The notes: generated by a model not told the origin, from the sequence alone. A DNA stretch of 64,000 bases from Cycloclasticus pugetii PS-1 (GCF_000384415.1 NZ_ARVU01000001.1:2294001-2358000); one strand, 5' to 3'. Positions 49,859 through 59,080 are shown, numbered from the stretch's first letter. Translations and numbers: made by a program.

Positions 49859-50881
49859 TTAATAAAAACGATCGTAATGAATTTGATCAAACGGCACTTT
49901 GTATTCAGTCATCAGCATACGTGTTAAAGCATCTGTCATAGGAGGAGGGCCACAGAAATAAAATTCGTGCTCTGGAAGTTTTTCTCCCAATGTTTTTCCT
50001 AACAACTCATGGATAAACCCAACATCACCATTCCACCCTGCTGCTTCGGCTGCTTCAACGTCTGATACGGCATTGAAATTCTTCACTCGGCCACGTAAAT
50101 CATCATCTGCTTCAATAAGCTTAGGCGGACAAATATCACTTGGTGTACGACCTCCGTAGAACAAATAAATATTTCTATCACTTAGCTGAGGATCTCTGGC
50201 AGCTGCCTTAATGATCGACATCTCGGGTGACAAGCCTGAACCACCACCCACACAAACGATATCTCTTGGAATTTCTGGTTTCAAATATGCCAAACCATAA
50301 GGCCCGTCGATTACAATCTCCGCACCCACTTCATAATCTTCAAATAAAGTTGTGGTGGCACTACCGTCTGGCATTTTCTTAATAATAAAACGCCACTCAC
50401 CTTCCTCATTTGGCAGGTTACACATTGAATAACCACGTGAGCCTGTAATGCCCGGGAAATCTAATAAGGCAAATTGCCCTGCTTTAAAATGAGCAGGATG
50501 CTCCGTTTTAAAGCAAAACTCTGCCATATCTTCTGTTAGTTTATTTATTTCAAATAAAACGGCCTTACCCTTAATTGGCTTATGTAACGGCATCGCTTCG
50601 GGGTTTAAGCGAACCTTAATCTCAAGGTCTTCAGTTGGAATACATTGACAGCTCAATTTGCGACCTTTTTTAATATCACGAGGTGACAGGCCCGGCGCAT
50701 CTTCCCAAATATTCTCCACTTCACCGTTTAACACTTCAACTTTACAGGCACCACAACCACCTGAATTACATTCGTAAGGCATGCCTACACCTGCGCGTAG
50801 TGCTGCACGCAAAATAGTATCTCCTTCCTCACAAGCAAACTCCAGTTCCTGTCCGCTGATTTTTACGTTATAACTTGTCAT
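49859..50881 (-). CDS. phnA4: Ferredoxin reductase of a dioxygenase system
   Basis: A 340-residue iron-sulfur flavoprotein: N-terminal plant-type [2Fe-2S] domain with C38, C43, C46 and C78 (or C80), then an FAD domain (RGYSMCN) and NAD domain (CVGGGSGLSPEMS; FYFCGPPPMTD). This is the NahAa-type layout. It passes NADH electrons to the Rieske ferredoxin encoded next. The only such reductase in the window. The upstream gap is divergent to DUF2461. Confidence 0.93.
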   Translation of the reverse strand: MTSYNVKISGQELEFACEEGDTILRAALRAGVGMPYECNSGGCGACKVEVLNGEVENIWEDAPGLSPRDIKKGRKLSCQCIPTEDLEIKVRLNPEAMPLHKPIKGKAVLFEINKLTEDMAEFCFKTEHPAHFKAGQFALLDFPGITGSRGYSMCNLPNEEGEWRFIIKKMPDGSATTTLFEDYEVGAEIVIDGPYGLAYLKPEIPRDIVCVGGGSGLSPEMSIIKAAARDPQLSDRNIYLFYGGRTPSDICPPKLIEADDDLRGRVKNFNAVSDVEAAEAAGWNGDVGFIHELLGKTLGEKLPEHEFYFCGPPPMTDALTRMLMTEYKVPFDQIHYDRFY

Positions 50882-50982
50882 GCCTCTCCTCTTAATTCAA
50901 ACATTGTTAACCTATAAAGAATATTATATTCACACTAAACAAACAAGCCGTGTTTTAAATCAACTTCAGATCGACTAATCCA

Positions 50983-51669
50983 ATGAATACTTCCTTTTTC
51001 AACCATCAAACACTTTCTTTCCTTCAACAATTATCAAATAACAATAATCGCCCTTGGTTTAATGAAAGAAAATCGCTTTATGAACAAAGTGTCCGTGAAC
51101 CGTCTTTGGCTTTTATTGAGGCCATGGAGCCTAGTATAAAATCACTCTCTCCTAATTTTACTGCAGTGGCCAAAAAAACAGGTGGCTCATTAATGCGCAT
51201 TTATCGAGATGCGCGTTTCAGTAACGATAAAACACCGTATAAAACGAATATAGGCATCCAGTTTAGACATACTGCTGGCAAGGATGTCCACGCCCCTGGG
51301 TTCTATCTACATATCTCACCTGACACTTGCTTTGTTGGTGCCGGTATTTGGCGGCCCAACAGTAAAGCGTTAAGCAATATTAGAGAGATGATTAGTGACA
51401 GCCCTAATGCTTGGAAAAACATTACACGCCACAATACTTTCAAACGATATTATACATTGTCAGGTGACTCATTAAAAACCTACCCGCGAGGTTACGCAAA
51501 AGATCACCCGATGATTAATGATTTAAAACGTAAGGACTTTATTGCTATCCACACTTTAACTCATGAAGAAATTTTAAGCCCTAATTTAACTAAAACAATC
51601 CATCACCGCTTTAAAGTCGCCAGCGATTTGATGGACTACCTGTGCAATGCGCTGGAACTGCCCTACTAA
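50983..51669 (+). CDS. DUF2461 (TIGR02453) family protein
   Basis: A 228-residue protein with the family motif RIYRDARFSNDKTPYKTN near residue 75 and FYLHISP. DUF2461 is widespread and uncharacterised. Transcribed away from the reductase gene and toward trpB, apparently alone. No link to the catabolic genes is evident. Confidence 0.88.
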   Translation: MNTSFFNHQTLSFLQQLSNNNNRPWFNERKSLYEQSVREPSLAFIEAMEPSIKSLSPNFTAVAKKTGGSLMRIYRDARFSNDKTPYKTNIGIQFRHTAGKDVHAPGFYLHISPDTCFVGAGIWRPNSKALSNIREMISDSPNAWKNITRHNTFKRYYTLSGDSLKTYPRGYAKDHPMINDLKRKDFIAIHTLTHEEILSPNLTKTIHHRFKVASDLMDYLCNALELPY

Positions 51670-51815
51670 ATTTAAACTGCCCAGTCTTTGTTGTTGCTAA
51701 GGTCGTGCCAATTATCTTCTTTTCAAGAACTCATCAAAGACTCTAAGTTGATTAACTAGTTTAAGCTCGTCGAGGTCTTAACAATTGCGCTGCTTTTCTC
51801 CAGACAACGGGCCTC

Positions 51816-53015
51816 CTACAACCCTAACTTATCTGCTATAAAGTCAGCATCCTTATCACCACGACCAGATAGGTTTACTAAAATCGTCTCATTTGAGCTC
51901 ATTTTTTTTGCTATTTTCATCGCGTACGCCACAGCATGTGCGCTTTCTAGTGCTGGAATAATGCCTTCTACCCTTGATAAGGTCATAAAGGCATCAATAC
52001 ACTCTTCATCATCTATAGCAACATATTTCGCTCGACCCAAATCTTTTAACAAACAGTGCTGAGGTCCAACCCCTGGATAATCCAACCCTGATGCAATCGA
52101 ATAGACAGGTAGCGGCTCACCTGATTGATCTTGTAAGTTGTAGCACTCAAATCCATGCAAAGCTCCTTTAACCCCTTTACTCATGGTTGCCGCATGCTCA
52201 CCTGTTTCTAAGCCTCGTCCTGCTGGCTCCACCCCAACAATATCAACCAATTCGTCGTCCAAAAAAGCTGTAAATAGTCCTATTGCATTTGAACCACCAC
52301 CAACACATGCAGTAATAACATCAGGCAAACGCCCCTGCTCCTCAAGAAACTGCGCGCGCGCTTCTTTACCTATAATGCTTTGGAAGTCTCTTACCATCAT
52401 GGGGAAAGGGTGCGGCCCAACAACCGAGCCAATCGCATAAATAAAATTAACTGGGTCTTTTAAGTATTCTTCAAACGCACTATCTACAGCGTCCTTCAAT
52501 GTTCTCGTCCCACGACTGACCGGCACTAAAGTACAACCCAATATTTTCATCTTCGTCACATTAGGGCGTTCTTTTTCAATATCCACCTCACCCATGTGAA
52601 TTTCGCAATCGATACCCACTAAGGCACAAGCCGTTGCTAACGCCACCCCATGCTGACCCGCTCCTGTTTCAGCGATCACCTTAGTTTTACCCATGTGTCG
52701 TGCTAATAATGCCTCGCCAAGGCAATGATTTATCTTATGCGCACCCGTATGGTTTAGATCCTCTCTTTTTAGAAAAATTTTAGCACCACCTAACTTTTCC
52801 GTTAATCGTTTTGCATAAAAAATAGGACTTGGACGTCCCACATAATGGGTGTACAAATCATTTAACTCATCTTTAAAAGACGGTGTCTTTGAAATGTTTT
52901 GGTAAGCTCTGTTAATGTCATTCATGATGGCAATAAGATCAGGCGGTATAACCTGTCCACCGTACTCACCAAAGTAACCCTTCTCGTCCGGCATGGGAAT
53001 TGTATTATGCTTCAA
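51816..53015 (-). CDS. trpB: Tryptophan synthase beta chain (TrpB-like), without trpA
   Basis: A 399-residue PLP enzyme: the PLP Lys lies in NHTGAHKIN, the catalytic Glu in ETGAGQHG and the phosphate loop in GGGSNAIG. TrpB condenses indole with serine. The start is TTG at 53015, with AGGA seven bases before it; an ATG at 52994 lacks an SD. Some normally invariant positions differ, for example GGQVIPPD where GG-F-VPE is usual and [13 protein letters not shown] in the YMGA region. No trpA, trpF or other trp gene is near, so it may be a paralogue with another role. Confidence 0.87.
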   Translation of the reverse strand: MKHNTIPMPDEKGYFGEYGGQVIPPDLIAIMNDINRAYQNISKTPSFKDELNDLYTHYVGRPSPIFYAKRLTEKLGGAKIFLKREDLNHTGAHKINHCLGEALLARHMGKTKVIAETGAGQHGVALATACALVGIDCEIHMGEVDIEKERPNVTKMKILGCTLVPVSRGTRTLKDAVDSAFEEYLKDPVNFIYAIGSVVGPHPFPMMVRDFQSIIGKEARAQFLEEQGRLPDVITACVGGGSNAIGLFTAFLDDELVDIVGVEPAGRGLETGEHAATMSKGVKGALHGFECYNLQDQSGEPLPVYSIASGLDYPGVGPQHCLLKDLGRAKYVAIDDEECIDAFMTLSRVEGIIPALESAHAVAYAMKIAKKMSSNETILVNLSGRGDKDADFIADKLGL

Positions 53016-53111
53016 GCGCTGTTCCTTTTATTAAGGTTGATATCTAAGCTACTTTAGTATTAATCACCTTACTTGACAATACGCTCAGCGGACTTGAAAA
53101 ATTACTGTAAT

Positions 53112-53125
53112 TTGATTTGGATCAT
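53112..53125. promoter_or_regulatory. FNR-like box upstream of the truncated haemoglobin
   Basis: TTGAT-TTGG-ATCAT matches TTGAT-N4-ATCAA at 9 of 10 positions. It is centred about 69 bases upstream of the haemoglobin ATG, which suits a class II site near -41 if the leader is short. Confidence 0.55.
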
Positions 53126-53187
53126 GGTTGATATTTCTGCATCATGCGACAGTTAACATTTACGCTAAAATTAATGCAGGATAGACC

Positions 53188-53595
53188 ATGAGCGAAGCAA
53201 ACCAAACAAGCGAACAACAAACAACAATGTATGACTGGATTGGCGGCGAAGAAGGCGTCCGTAAGCTAGTTAATCGGTTTTACGACATTATGGACTCGGA
53301 CGAAGAGGCAAAAACTATTCGAGCCATGCATAAAGATGACTTAACCAATATTCGAGATGGTTTATTTGAGTACCTTTCTGGTTGGTTAGGTGGCCCACCG
53401 CTATATGTTGCGAAACATGGCAGCCCCTGCATTACTAAACAACATAAGCCCTTTAAGATTGATCAGCAAGCATCCAATGCTTGGATGCACTGCATGCAAC
53501 AAGCCATGAAAGATGTTGATATTGATAAAAAATATCGTGACATGTTAACACCTGCTTTTCAGCGCATCTGCGATACCCTAATGAATCATCATTAA
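53188..53595 (+). CDS. Group II truncated haemoglobin
   Basis: A 135-residue 2-on-2 globin: MYDWIGGEEGVRKLVNRFYD at the N-terminus, LSGWLGGPPLYVAKHG around the proximal region, and a Trp at G8 (NAWMHCM), all typical of group II. Binds oxygen or NO; proposed roles are oxygen delivery to oxygenases or NO detoxification. Faces away from trpB, with an FNR-like box upstream and its own terminator. Near the dioxygenase genes, oxygen supply is an attractive inference. Confidence 0.9.
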   Translation: MSEANQTSEQQTTMYDWIGGEEGVRKLVNRFYDIMDSDEEAKTIRAMHKDDLTNIRDGLFEYLSGWLGGPPLYVAKHGSPCITKQHKPFKIDQQASNAWMHCMQQAMKDVDIDKKYRDMLTPAFQRICDTLMNHH

Positions 53596-53650
53596 CACTC
53601 AATCATCTTGCTCTAGCTAATCATGTCATTGATTGCTATCTGCACAATAA

Positions 53651-53677
53651 AAAGGGCGCCTTTGGCGCCCTTTTTTT
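53651..53677. terminator. Bidirectional terminator between haemoglobin and extradiol genes
   Basis: The perfect stem AAAGGGCGCC / GGCGCCCTTT with a 3-base loop and a T7 run. It serves both the rightward globin and the leftward extradiol gene. Confidence 0.92.
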
Positions 53678-53692
53678 GATACTAAATATTAC

Positions 53693-54589
53693 TTAAATAT
53701 CAACATTCATTCCATAACCGGTAGCTTCTGGCTTGTGACCAAAAATATCTCCAGTGTAATGCTCTTGCTCTCTCACTGCTTCACGTGCGCCATGGCCTAA
53801 TTCTAACAACCATCCAGATGGTGTAGCAAAGTAGAACGTATAGGCTTGGTCATTCGAATGCTTTCCAAGCTGCATCGCCACATCAATACCTTCTCTACGC
53901 GCTGTATCGTGGGCTATGCCCAAATCATCCAGCTCTGTGTACTCTAACATTAAATGATTGATTCTTTTTTCCATTGGGCCAAGTCCAAATGCCAATGAGT
54001 GCTGACGATCGTTACAGTGCATAAAAACTGGTTTTGCAATCATGCCATTAGGTAACTTAATTTTATATTCAACAGATCCTTCAAGACCTAACATTGAATA
54101 AAACGCATATGTGGCATCATCATCTAGTGAACGAATAATGAAATGCCCAATACCTTGGTTACCAGTTAGAAACTTGCCATACATTGGTCGACCCGGGTGA
54201 AAAGGCTTCATTACATCCATTTGAGGGCTGTAGAAAATTTCTGTCGGGTTGCCTGATGGGTCCTCTAATTTAAGCAGGCCTAAAACGAAACGCTCTTCAC
54301 ATTCTTCTTCAGACGCTACACGAAAATCAACGCCATTAGCTGTTAAGTGTTGCTGCATCGCTTTGAATTCTTCAAAGCCTTTTACTCTCCAACCTGCATA
54401 TGCCAAATCGTCTTCATCTGATTGATGAACTGTAAAGCGGTGATGCTGACCATCCATTCTTAGGTAAAAGCGATCATCGCGATCACCTTCTTCGATTTCC
54501 AAACCAACACATTTCGTTGCGTACTCACGCCATGCGTCCATATCTGTGACGTTAAACCCCATATAGCCTAACTCTATTACTTTTACCAT
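53693..54589 (-). CDS. phnC: Extradiol ring-cleavage dioxygenase (dihydroxynaphthalene type)
   Basis: A 298-residue two-domain vicinal-oxygen-chelate dioxygenase. The likely iron ligands are His in GIGHFII, His in QHSLAFG and Glu in LLELGHGA of the C-terminal domain. The N-terminal domain is a degenerate repeat. NahC/BphC-like enzymes open 1,2-dihydroxynaphthalene or dihydroxybiphenyl. It follows the RHO beta gene by 45 bases. The product would go to the hydrolase at 24 kb or the isomerase at 49 kb. Confidence 0.92.
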   Translation of the reverse strand: MVKVIELGYMGFNVTDMDAWREYATKCVGLEIEEGDRDDRFYLRMDGQHHRFTVHQSDEDDLAYAGWRVKGFEEFKAMQQHLTANGVDFRVASEEECEERFVLGLLKLEDPSGNPTEIFYSPQMDVMKPFHPGRPMYGKFLTGNQGIGHFIIRSLDDDATYAFYSMLGLEGSVEYKIKLPNGMIAKPVFMHCNDRQHSLAFGLGPMEKRINHLMLEYTELDDLGIAHDTARREGIDVAMQLGKHSNDQAYTFYFATPSGWLLELGHGAREAVREQEHYTGDIFGHKPEATGYGMNVDI

Positions 54590-54634
54590 TTGTTAAATCC
54601 TCTTATTTTAGTTTTAAAACTTACCGCTTATCGA

Positions 54635-55168
54635 TCAGAAGAATATATATAAATTTTTATCTTCCGTTACTCTAGCATCTAGAGACACCTTACGCCGTAC
54701 TAACTGAAAGCCATTACCCACTTTTCGTATTAAATCTTGACGGCAGCCTACATGCTCGGAGTGTTCTAACTGTCCTCTATGGCGATACACGACAAAATTA
54801 CTGCGCACAACAAACTCATCGTCTTTATCAGTATGAAACGCCTCAATATTGGTAATAAGATAACGAACCGTTGAGCGTGGATCTTCCATCCACACCGCCC
54901 CTGTTAGCAACCGCGCCACTCGATCCTTTACTTCATCATAATCGTCATTATATATTGCCATGTCATATGGCGTAGGTTCAGGGCGCTTATCTTTAGAGTA
55001 ACGGCGCTCTGTCACTGGCATCCAGTAATGCAAATCTTTGGCAACAAAGGTCTCAATCCATGTATTAAACTCTCCATTTTGAAGCAACGTCGCTTCTTGA
55101 TAATAATGTTGAGATAACTCGTAATGTAGCTCTGAAGATACGCGTTCTTTCGCTTCAGTATTATGCAT
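54635..55168 (-). CDS. phnA2: PAH dioxygenase beta subunit
   Basis: A 177-residue RHO beta subunit: YYQEATLLQNGEFNTWIE, LHYWMPV, DPRSTVRYLITNIEA and the C-terminal LVRRKVSLDARVTEDKNLYIFF, typical of the naphthalene/biphenyl group. Starts one base after the alpha stop. Structural partner of the alpha subunit at 55170-56552. Confidence 0.92.
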   Translation of the reverse strand: MHNTEAKERVSSELHYELSQHYYQEATLLQNGEFNTWIETFVAKDLHYWMPVTERRYSKDKRPEPTPYDMAIYNDDYDEVKDRVARLLTGAVWMEDPRSTVRYLITNIEAFHTDKDDEFVVRSNFVVYRHRGQLEHSEHVGCRQDLIRKVGNGFQLVRRKVSLDARVTEDKNLYIFF

Positions 55169-55169
55169 C

Positions 55170-56552
55170 TTATTCGCCCTCTGCCTCTGCCGCCTTAGCC
55201 GCTATTCGGTCTTTCCAATAATTTTTATTTGGGAAACAATCAGCCCAATGTTCATCGTTTGCACGTATATCATCCCAGCTATCAGCCGACATCATTTCTT
55301 GATAAAAGCGATAAAACCCTCGATACGATGTTTCTCCAATAAAACTTGAACCCACAATACCCGGGTAATCTGGGTGCTCACCTTCATACCCTTGCCCCAT
55401 CGTTGAGTTCATCGTACCCTCACGCGTATAATTGCCTCTATTAACGTGCGTTGATTGCACCATATTATCACCGTCATCACTTTCCAATGTACCCGCCGTA
55501 CCGAAACTTCTAACTGCTTGTTTAACAACTTCTCTTTTGCCTTCGTCACTCATATCTTTGTGCACAATGACCCAAGACCATACTTCAATTTCATGTGGCC
55601 CACGTGGGTGCCATACCTTAAAGATATTGGTTCCATATAAAAAAGAACAATTTGGGAAGGTTGAGCAGTTCCAATGGCCATTAAATAACTTTGCTCTTGG
55701 CTCTCCAAGATTCTCTGCCACCTTGGGTATGGTCTCTTCCATATATTTAGCATACTCATCTCTTTTCGCATGAATAGCGATGGCTGCATTATCAATAACA
55801 CCAAAACCATGCCCATGGCGCGTTGTGACTTGAATCCCTAACTCATCAAATGGCATCTCAGCTTGGTTTCCAGCTAGTCCACCCAACTCTCCACCCAATA
55901 CATGTAGAGCAGATGCATGTGTCCACCCAACATGGTAGCCATCACCCACAAAGTTTTCAGTTGGTACTTTCCAGTTACATTTGAGAATAGATTTCATCGG
56001 CGGACCAACCAATTCAGCCCCTTCGCCAGCACCTACCATCCATGTATCTAAGTACCAACCCCAGTCGCCTAAAAAGTCTTCTAAGCTAGGTGCTGTTTCA
56101 TCAAAACAGCCAAAAACAAAACCTCGATAGCTCTCAACTCTGATGGTTTTTAAGCTTAACGAATCTCTATCCAACTCATCGTGGTAGCATTTTTCTCTTA
56201 ATGGCACATCCACCAACTTTCCATCGGTCGAAAACACCCAGCCATGATAGTTACATACAAATGACTTGGTATTACCACTGTCTGCCGAACAAATGCTATT
56301 ACCTCTATGCGTACATGAGTTAACAAATGCCTTTAATGAACCATCAGTATGGCGAGTAACGATCACTGAATCTTCAGCCATTTTGGTGGTAATAAAGTCA
56401 CCCTTCTTTTCCAGCATACATTCATGCGTTAGGAACAACCAACTCCGCCCAAAAATATTTTTTATTTCCCGATCATAAACCTCTTGATCCCAAAAAACTT
56501 CTTTTGACTGTGTCGATGCCTTCGTATCAACCAGTTTATTAATATCTACCAT
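55170..56552 (-). CDS. phnA1: PAH dioxygenase alpha subunit
   Basis: A 460-residue catalytic subunit: C80-x-H82 (CTHRG), C100-x2-H103 (CNYHGW), iron site D204-x2-H207-x4-H212 (GDGYHVGWTH), and the acidic ESDDGDN segment near residue 370. The order alpha-beta-extradiol dioxygenase, with ferredoxin reductase, ferredoxin and isomerase on the same strand, matches the PAH dioxygenase clusters named phn in Cycloclasticus. It makes cis-dihydrodiols from two- and three-ring aromatics by family analogy. The symbol is inferred from this context. Confidence 0.93.
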   Translation of the reverse strand: MVDINKLVDTKASTQSKEVFWDQEVYDREIKNIFGRSWLFLTHECMLEKKGDFITTKMAEDSVIVTRHTDGSLKAFVNSCTHRGNSICSADSGNTKSFVCNYHGWVFSTDGKLVDVPLREKCYHDELDRDSLSLKTIRVESYRGFVFGCFDETAPSLEDFLGDWGWYLDTWMVGAGEGAELVGPPMKSILKCNWKVPTENFVGDGYHVGWTHASALHVLGGELGGLAGNQAEMPFDELGIQVTTRHGHGFGVIDNAAIAIHAKRDEYAKYMEETIPKVAENLGEPRAKLFNGHWNCSTFPNCSFLYGTNIFKVWHPRGPHEIEVWSWVIVHKDMSDEGKREVVKQAVRSFGTAGTLESDDGDNMVQSTHVNRGNYTREGTMNSTMGQGYEGEHPDYPGIVGSSFIGETSYRGFYRFYQEMMSADSWDDIRANDEHWADCFPNKNYWKDRIAAKAAEAEGE

Positions 56553-56573
56553 TTCATACCCCCTTACTTAAAT

Positions 56574-57827
56574 TTAGTCTCTAGCCATTACTGCTCGATA
56601 ACCTTTCCAAAACCCTCGCACAGCATTTTCATCCATGCCCATTGGGCTGGTGTAATCTTCAACATCATTACCACCCATTTCAATAAATGAACGCAATTCT
56701 CCATCACGGTGGACGCCGTTTTGAACCAATTCGACAGCCTCGCCATCTTCCATTGATATTAAACCAGCAGGCCCAACTAGATTGATATTACGCAACCGAT
56801 GCTCATCCATGGCCGCATCATCATCCTCATAACCAAAAAATGTCCAAACTAGTTCTGTTTCATTTGTACTTTTAGGCAGCACTTGACGAGCTGCTAATGT
56901 ATTTTGAATTTGCTGCAAGACGACACTTGGAAAAAGCGACTGAATACTTAAGGCAACATTATCATCCCGCTCAGGAATAAAGTTTAAAACCCGTGTGTCC
57001 TGTAACTGATGTGGGCCTTGCATTTCTCTATTCGCCTCGTCCGCATAATCTTTATAATCAAGATCCTCTTTAGGCGGCGCTGAAACATTAAAATAGTTAT
57101 GACAACCCACTTTATCGGTTATCCCTTCACTAATTTGCCCCTGACGATAAATACCAAATGTTGGGTAAAATAAATGCAATAAAGCACCATGGTAGCTGTC
57201 TCGACTGTTTTCAGCATAGGCCTTCCAATTGCCTTTCATAAACTGGCGAGTATGCCCAATTAACTTAAGCGGCTTATGCATAATACGCCTAATGTTTTCA
57301 CACATTTTTTCGCCAAGAAACTCTTCTAAATCAGGTGTTTCTGGGTCAAAGGTTGCAAAAATCATTTGTGCTACCGTCTCAACACGTAATGTTTCTAGAC
57401 CATGATTTTTCATATCAAAGTCTTTTGCATAACCGCCTTGCCCTTTCATACCCCGCCTAAAAGGTACACCTTTTAAATCACCTTTTGCATCATATGCCCA
57501 CTGATGATAAACACAGGTAAAAGCACCATCATCAGAATGCCCATGGCGTTCACGACAAATAACCGCACCTTTATGCGCACAACGATTGACCCACGCATTA
57601 AGACTACCGTCTTCGCCTCTCGTCAACACGATGGGTGTATCGCCCACAAAAGTTGTTTTGTAATCGCCTGGTTGAGGCACCTCAACATCTAGACCGATAT
57701 ATGACCAAACCTTTCCACGGTATAAATTTTCTTGTTCCAACTTAAAGACATCTTCATCTAAATAAGTTGCGAAAGGGGAATGATTACCATTAACATCGAT
57801 TTTATTGATTATTTCTTGCGCATTCAT
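56574..57827 (-). CDS. RHO alpha subunit, salicylate-hydroxylase-like, no adjacent beta gene
   Basis: A 417-residue Rieske oxygenase: C83-x-H85 (CAHKG) and C105-x2-H108 with YHQW rather than YHGW, iron site D210-x2-H213-x4-H218 (RDSYHGALLH). The same YHQW and ALLHLF features occur in the alpha subunits at 24906 and 60246, so these form one subfamily. It heads the leftward phn operon, 21 bases before phnA1. It may use the beta subunit encoded at 59749 or the neighbouring phnA2. Hydroxylation of an aromatic acid such as salicylate is a family-based guess. Confidence 0.9.
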   Translation of the reverse strand: MNAQEIINKIDVNGNHSPFATYLDEDVFKLEQENLYRGKVWSYIGLDVEVPQPGDYKTTFVGDTPIVLTRGEDGSLNAWVNRCAHKGAVICRERHGHSDDGAFTCVYHQWAYDAKGDLKGVPFRRGMKGQGGYAKDFDMKNHGLETLRVETVAQMIFATFDPETPDLEEFLGEKMCENIRRIMHKPLKLIGHTRQFMKGNWKAYAENSRDSYHGALLHLFYPTFGIYRQGQISEGITDKVGCHNYFNVSAPPKEDLDYKDYADEANREMQGPHQLQDTRVLNFIPERDDNVALSIQSLFPSVVLQQIQNTLAARQVLPKSTNETELVWTFFGYEDDDAAMDEHRLRNINLVGPAGLISMEDGEAVELVQNGVHRDGELRSFIEMGGNDVEDYTSPMGMDENAVRGFWKGYRAVMARD

Positions 57828-57865
57828 ATAACTGTTCTCCTATTATTAATTCAAGAAGCCCTCCC

Positions 57866-57884
57866 ATTGAATATACCCTTCAAT
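57866..57884. promoter_or_regulatory. Inverted repeat upstream of the phn-type operon
   Basis: ATTGAA-N7-TTCAAT, perfect 6-base arms, centred about 48 bases upstream of the start of the alpha gene at 57827. It could be an operator. The spacing is too long for an FNR box. Confidence 0.35.
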
Positions 57885-57985
57885 TTAGGAGTAGCCTTGA
57901 GATTAGTTGCTTTAAAATACCTATCTATCGAGCATGTCTACATAAGACAATAGACAGAGCATACTGTTCCAGCAACCCTACAACT

Positions 57986-58963
57986 TTATTCGCTAAAAAA
58001 GCCGTTACCTGCAGCTAAATTACCCGTCAACTTAATCGCTTCTAGCATCATTGTATGGTCTGCCTTACCTGTTCCAACAAGATCATAAGCCGTACCATGC
58101 GCCACAGACATATGAAGGTATGGAGGCCCCATGATCAAGGCGCAATTACCTGAAAACCCCCATGTTTTAATTGCAATGTGTCCTTGGTCATGAAACATCG
58201 CCAACACAACATCATATTTATCTTCTATACATTGTCTGAAAACGGAGTCTGGTGGCATCGGCCCTTCGACGTTGATACCCAATGCTTTTGCTTGCTCAAC
58301 ACCTGGTCTAATTTCATTGTCTTCTTCTGCACCACTCGCATGCGGATTAAGTCCTGCCACAACTATTCGCGGATCACTAATACCCCACTCTATTAGCGAG
58401 TCATTGAGTTTTTCAATAGCACCCGCCACAAGGTCTTTACTAATCAGTTCGCATACATCACGCAAAGGAATATGGTCCGTTAAATGCATCACTCTTAAGG
58501 GGCCGCTAATTAGAAATAAATAACTATGGCCTGGCTCAATTTCAATAATCTTATCAAGCACATTGGCCATTTTCATTGATACTGAGCTAATTGGCGCCAT
58601 AACCGTTGCATCTACTGCTCCAGACAACGCTAGCTGATCCATTTCTTCAAGCCAATCAGCACTAATTTGACCACAAGACACGTTATCTTGCCCCTTGGTG
58701 TAACTTCCCATGTCAAATTTCCCTGAATCCAAAATATCTATAACAGCAGGGTCATTTGTCTTTTCATCAACCGATTGAATCATATTAATCGTTAATGACA
58801 ATTGATTCTCATCAACAACATCTTGCATCACATCTGCACTACCCACTAAAACAGGTTCACAGTATTGATGAATTTCACCGCTGGCCCATGCCTTAGCAAC
58901 GACCTCTGGTCCTATACCCGCTGGATCGCCTATCATTGTTGCTACAATTGGCTTTTTGTTCAT
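57986..58963 (-). CDS. PdxA-family dehydrogenase, probably catabolic
   Basis: A 325-residue metal- and NAD-dependent dehydrogenase: GDPAGIGPEV at the N-terminus and three metal-binding His regions, TDHIPLRD, GLNPHASG and MFHDQGH. PdxA makes pyridoxine precursors, but homologues such as TphB oxidise carboxylated cis-dihydrodiols. Differences from housekeeping PdxA include HIPL for HLPL and MFHDQG for MYHDQG. Its place between RHO genes, not near ksgA or surA, favours a dihydrodiol dehydrogenase. It is divergent from the Roadblock-like gene, with an FNR-like box between. Confidence 0.82.
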   Translation of the reverse strand: MNKKPIVATMIGDPAGIGPEVVAKAWASGEIHQYCEPVLVGSADVMQDVVDENQLSLTINMIQSVDEKTNDPAVIDILDSGKFDMGSYTKGQDNVSCGQISADWLEEMDQLALSGAVDATVMAPISSVSMKMANVLDKIIEIEPGHSYLFLISGPLRVMHLTDHIPLRDVCELISKDLVAGAIEKLNDSLIEWGISDPRIVVAGLNPHASGAEEDNEIRPGVEQAKALGINVEGPMPPDSVFRQCIEDKYDVVLAMFHDQGHIAIKTWGFSGNCALIMGPPYLHMSVAHGTAYDLVGTGKADHTMMLEAIKLTGNLAAGNGFFSE

Positions 58964-59066
58964 TATTTAGGCTCTCCTAGTTAAAACATTAACGCTAATA
59001 ATTATTTTTATAAAAAATTTAGTAAATATTAGCATAACATTATTTTTTAAAAAACATATGTTGTTA

Positions 59067-59080
59067 TTGATCTACATCAA
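59067..59080. promoter_or_regulatory. Perfect FNR-type box in the pdxA-like/Roadblock divergence
   Basis: TTGAT-CTAC-ATCAA, an exact match to the FNR consensus. AT-rich -10 candidates lie near 59098-59107, which would place the site roughly at -37 to -41 for the rightward gene, suiting activation. It is about 110 bases from the start of the leftward pdxA-like gene. Confidence 0.68.

Noticed and set aside
51816-53015. TrpB2-type enzyme
   Set aside because: The length of about 399 residues and the HTGAHKIN and ETGAGQHG motifs fit the TrpB1 type.
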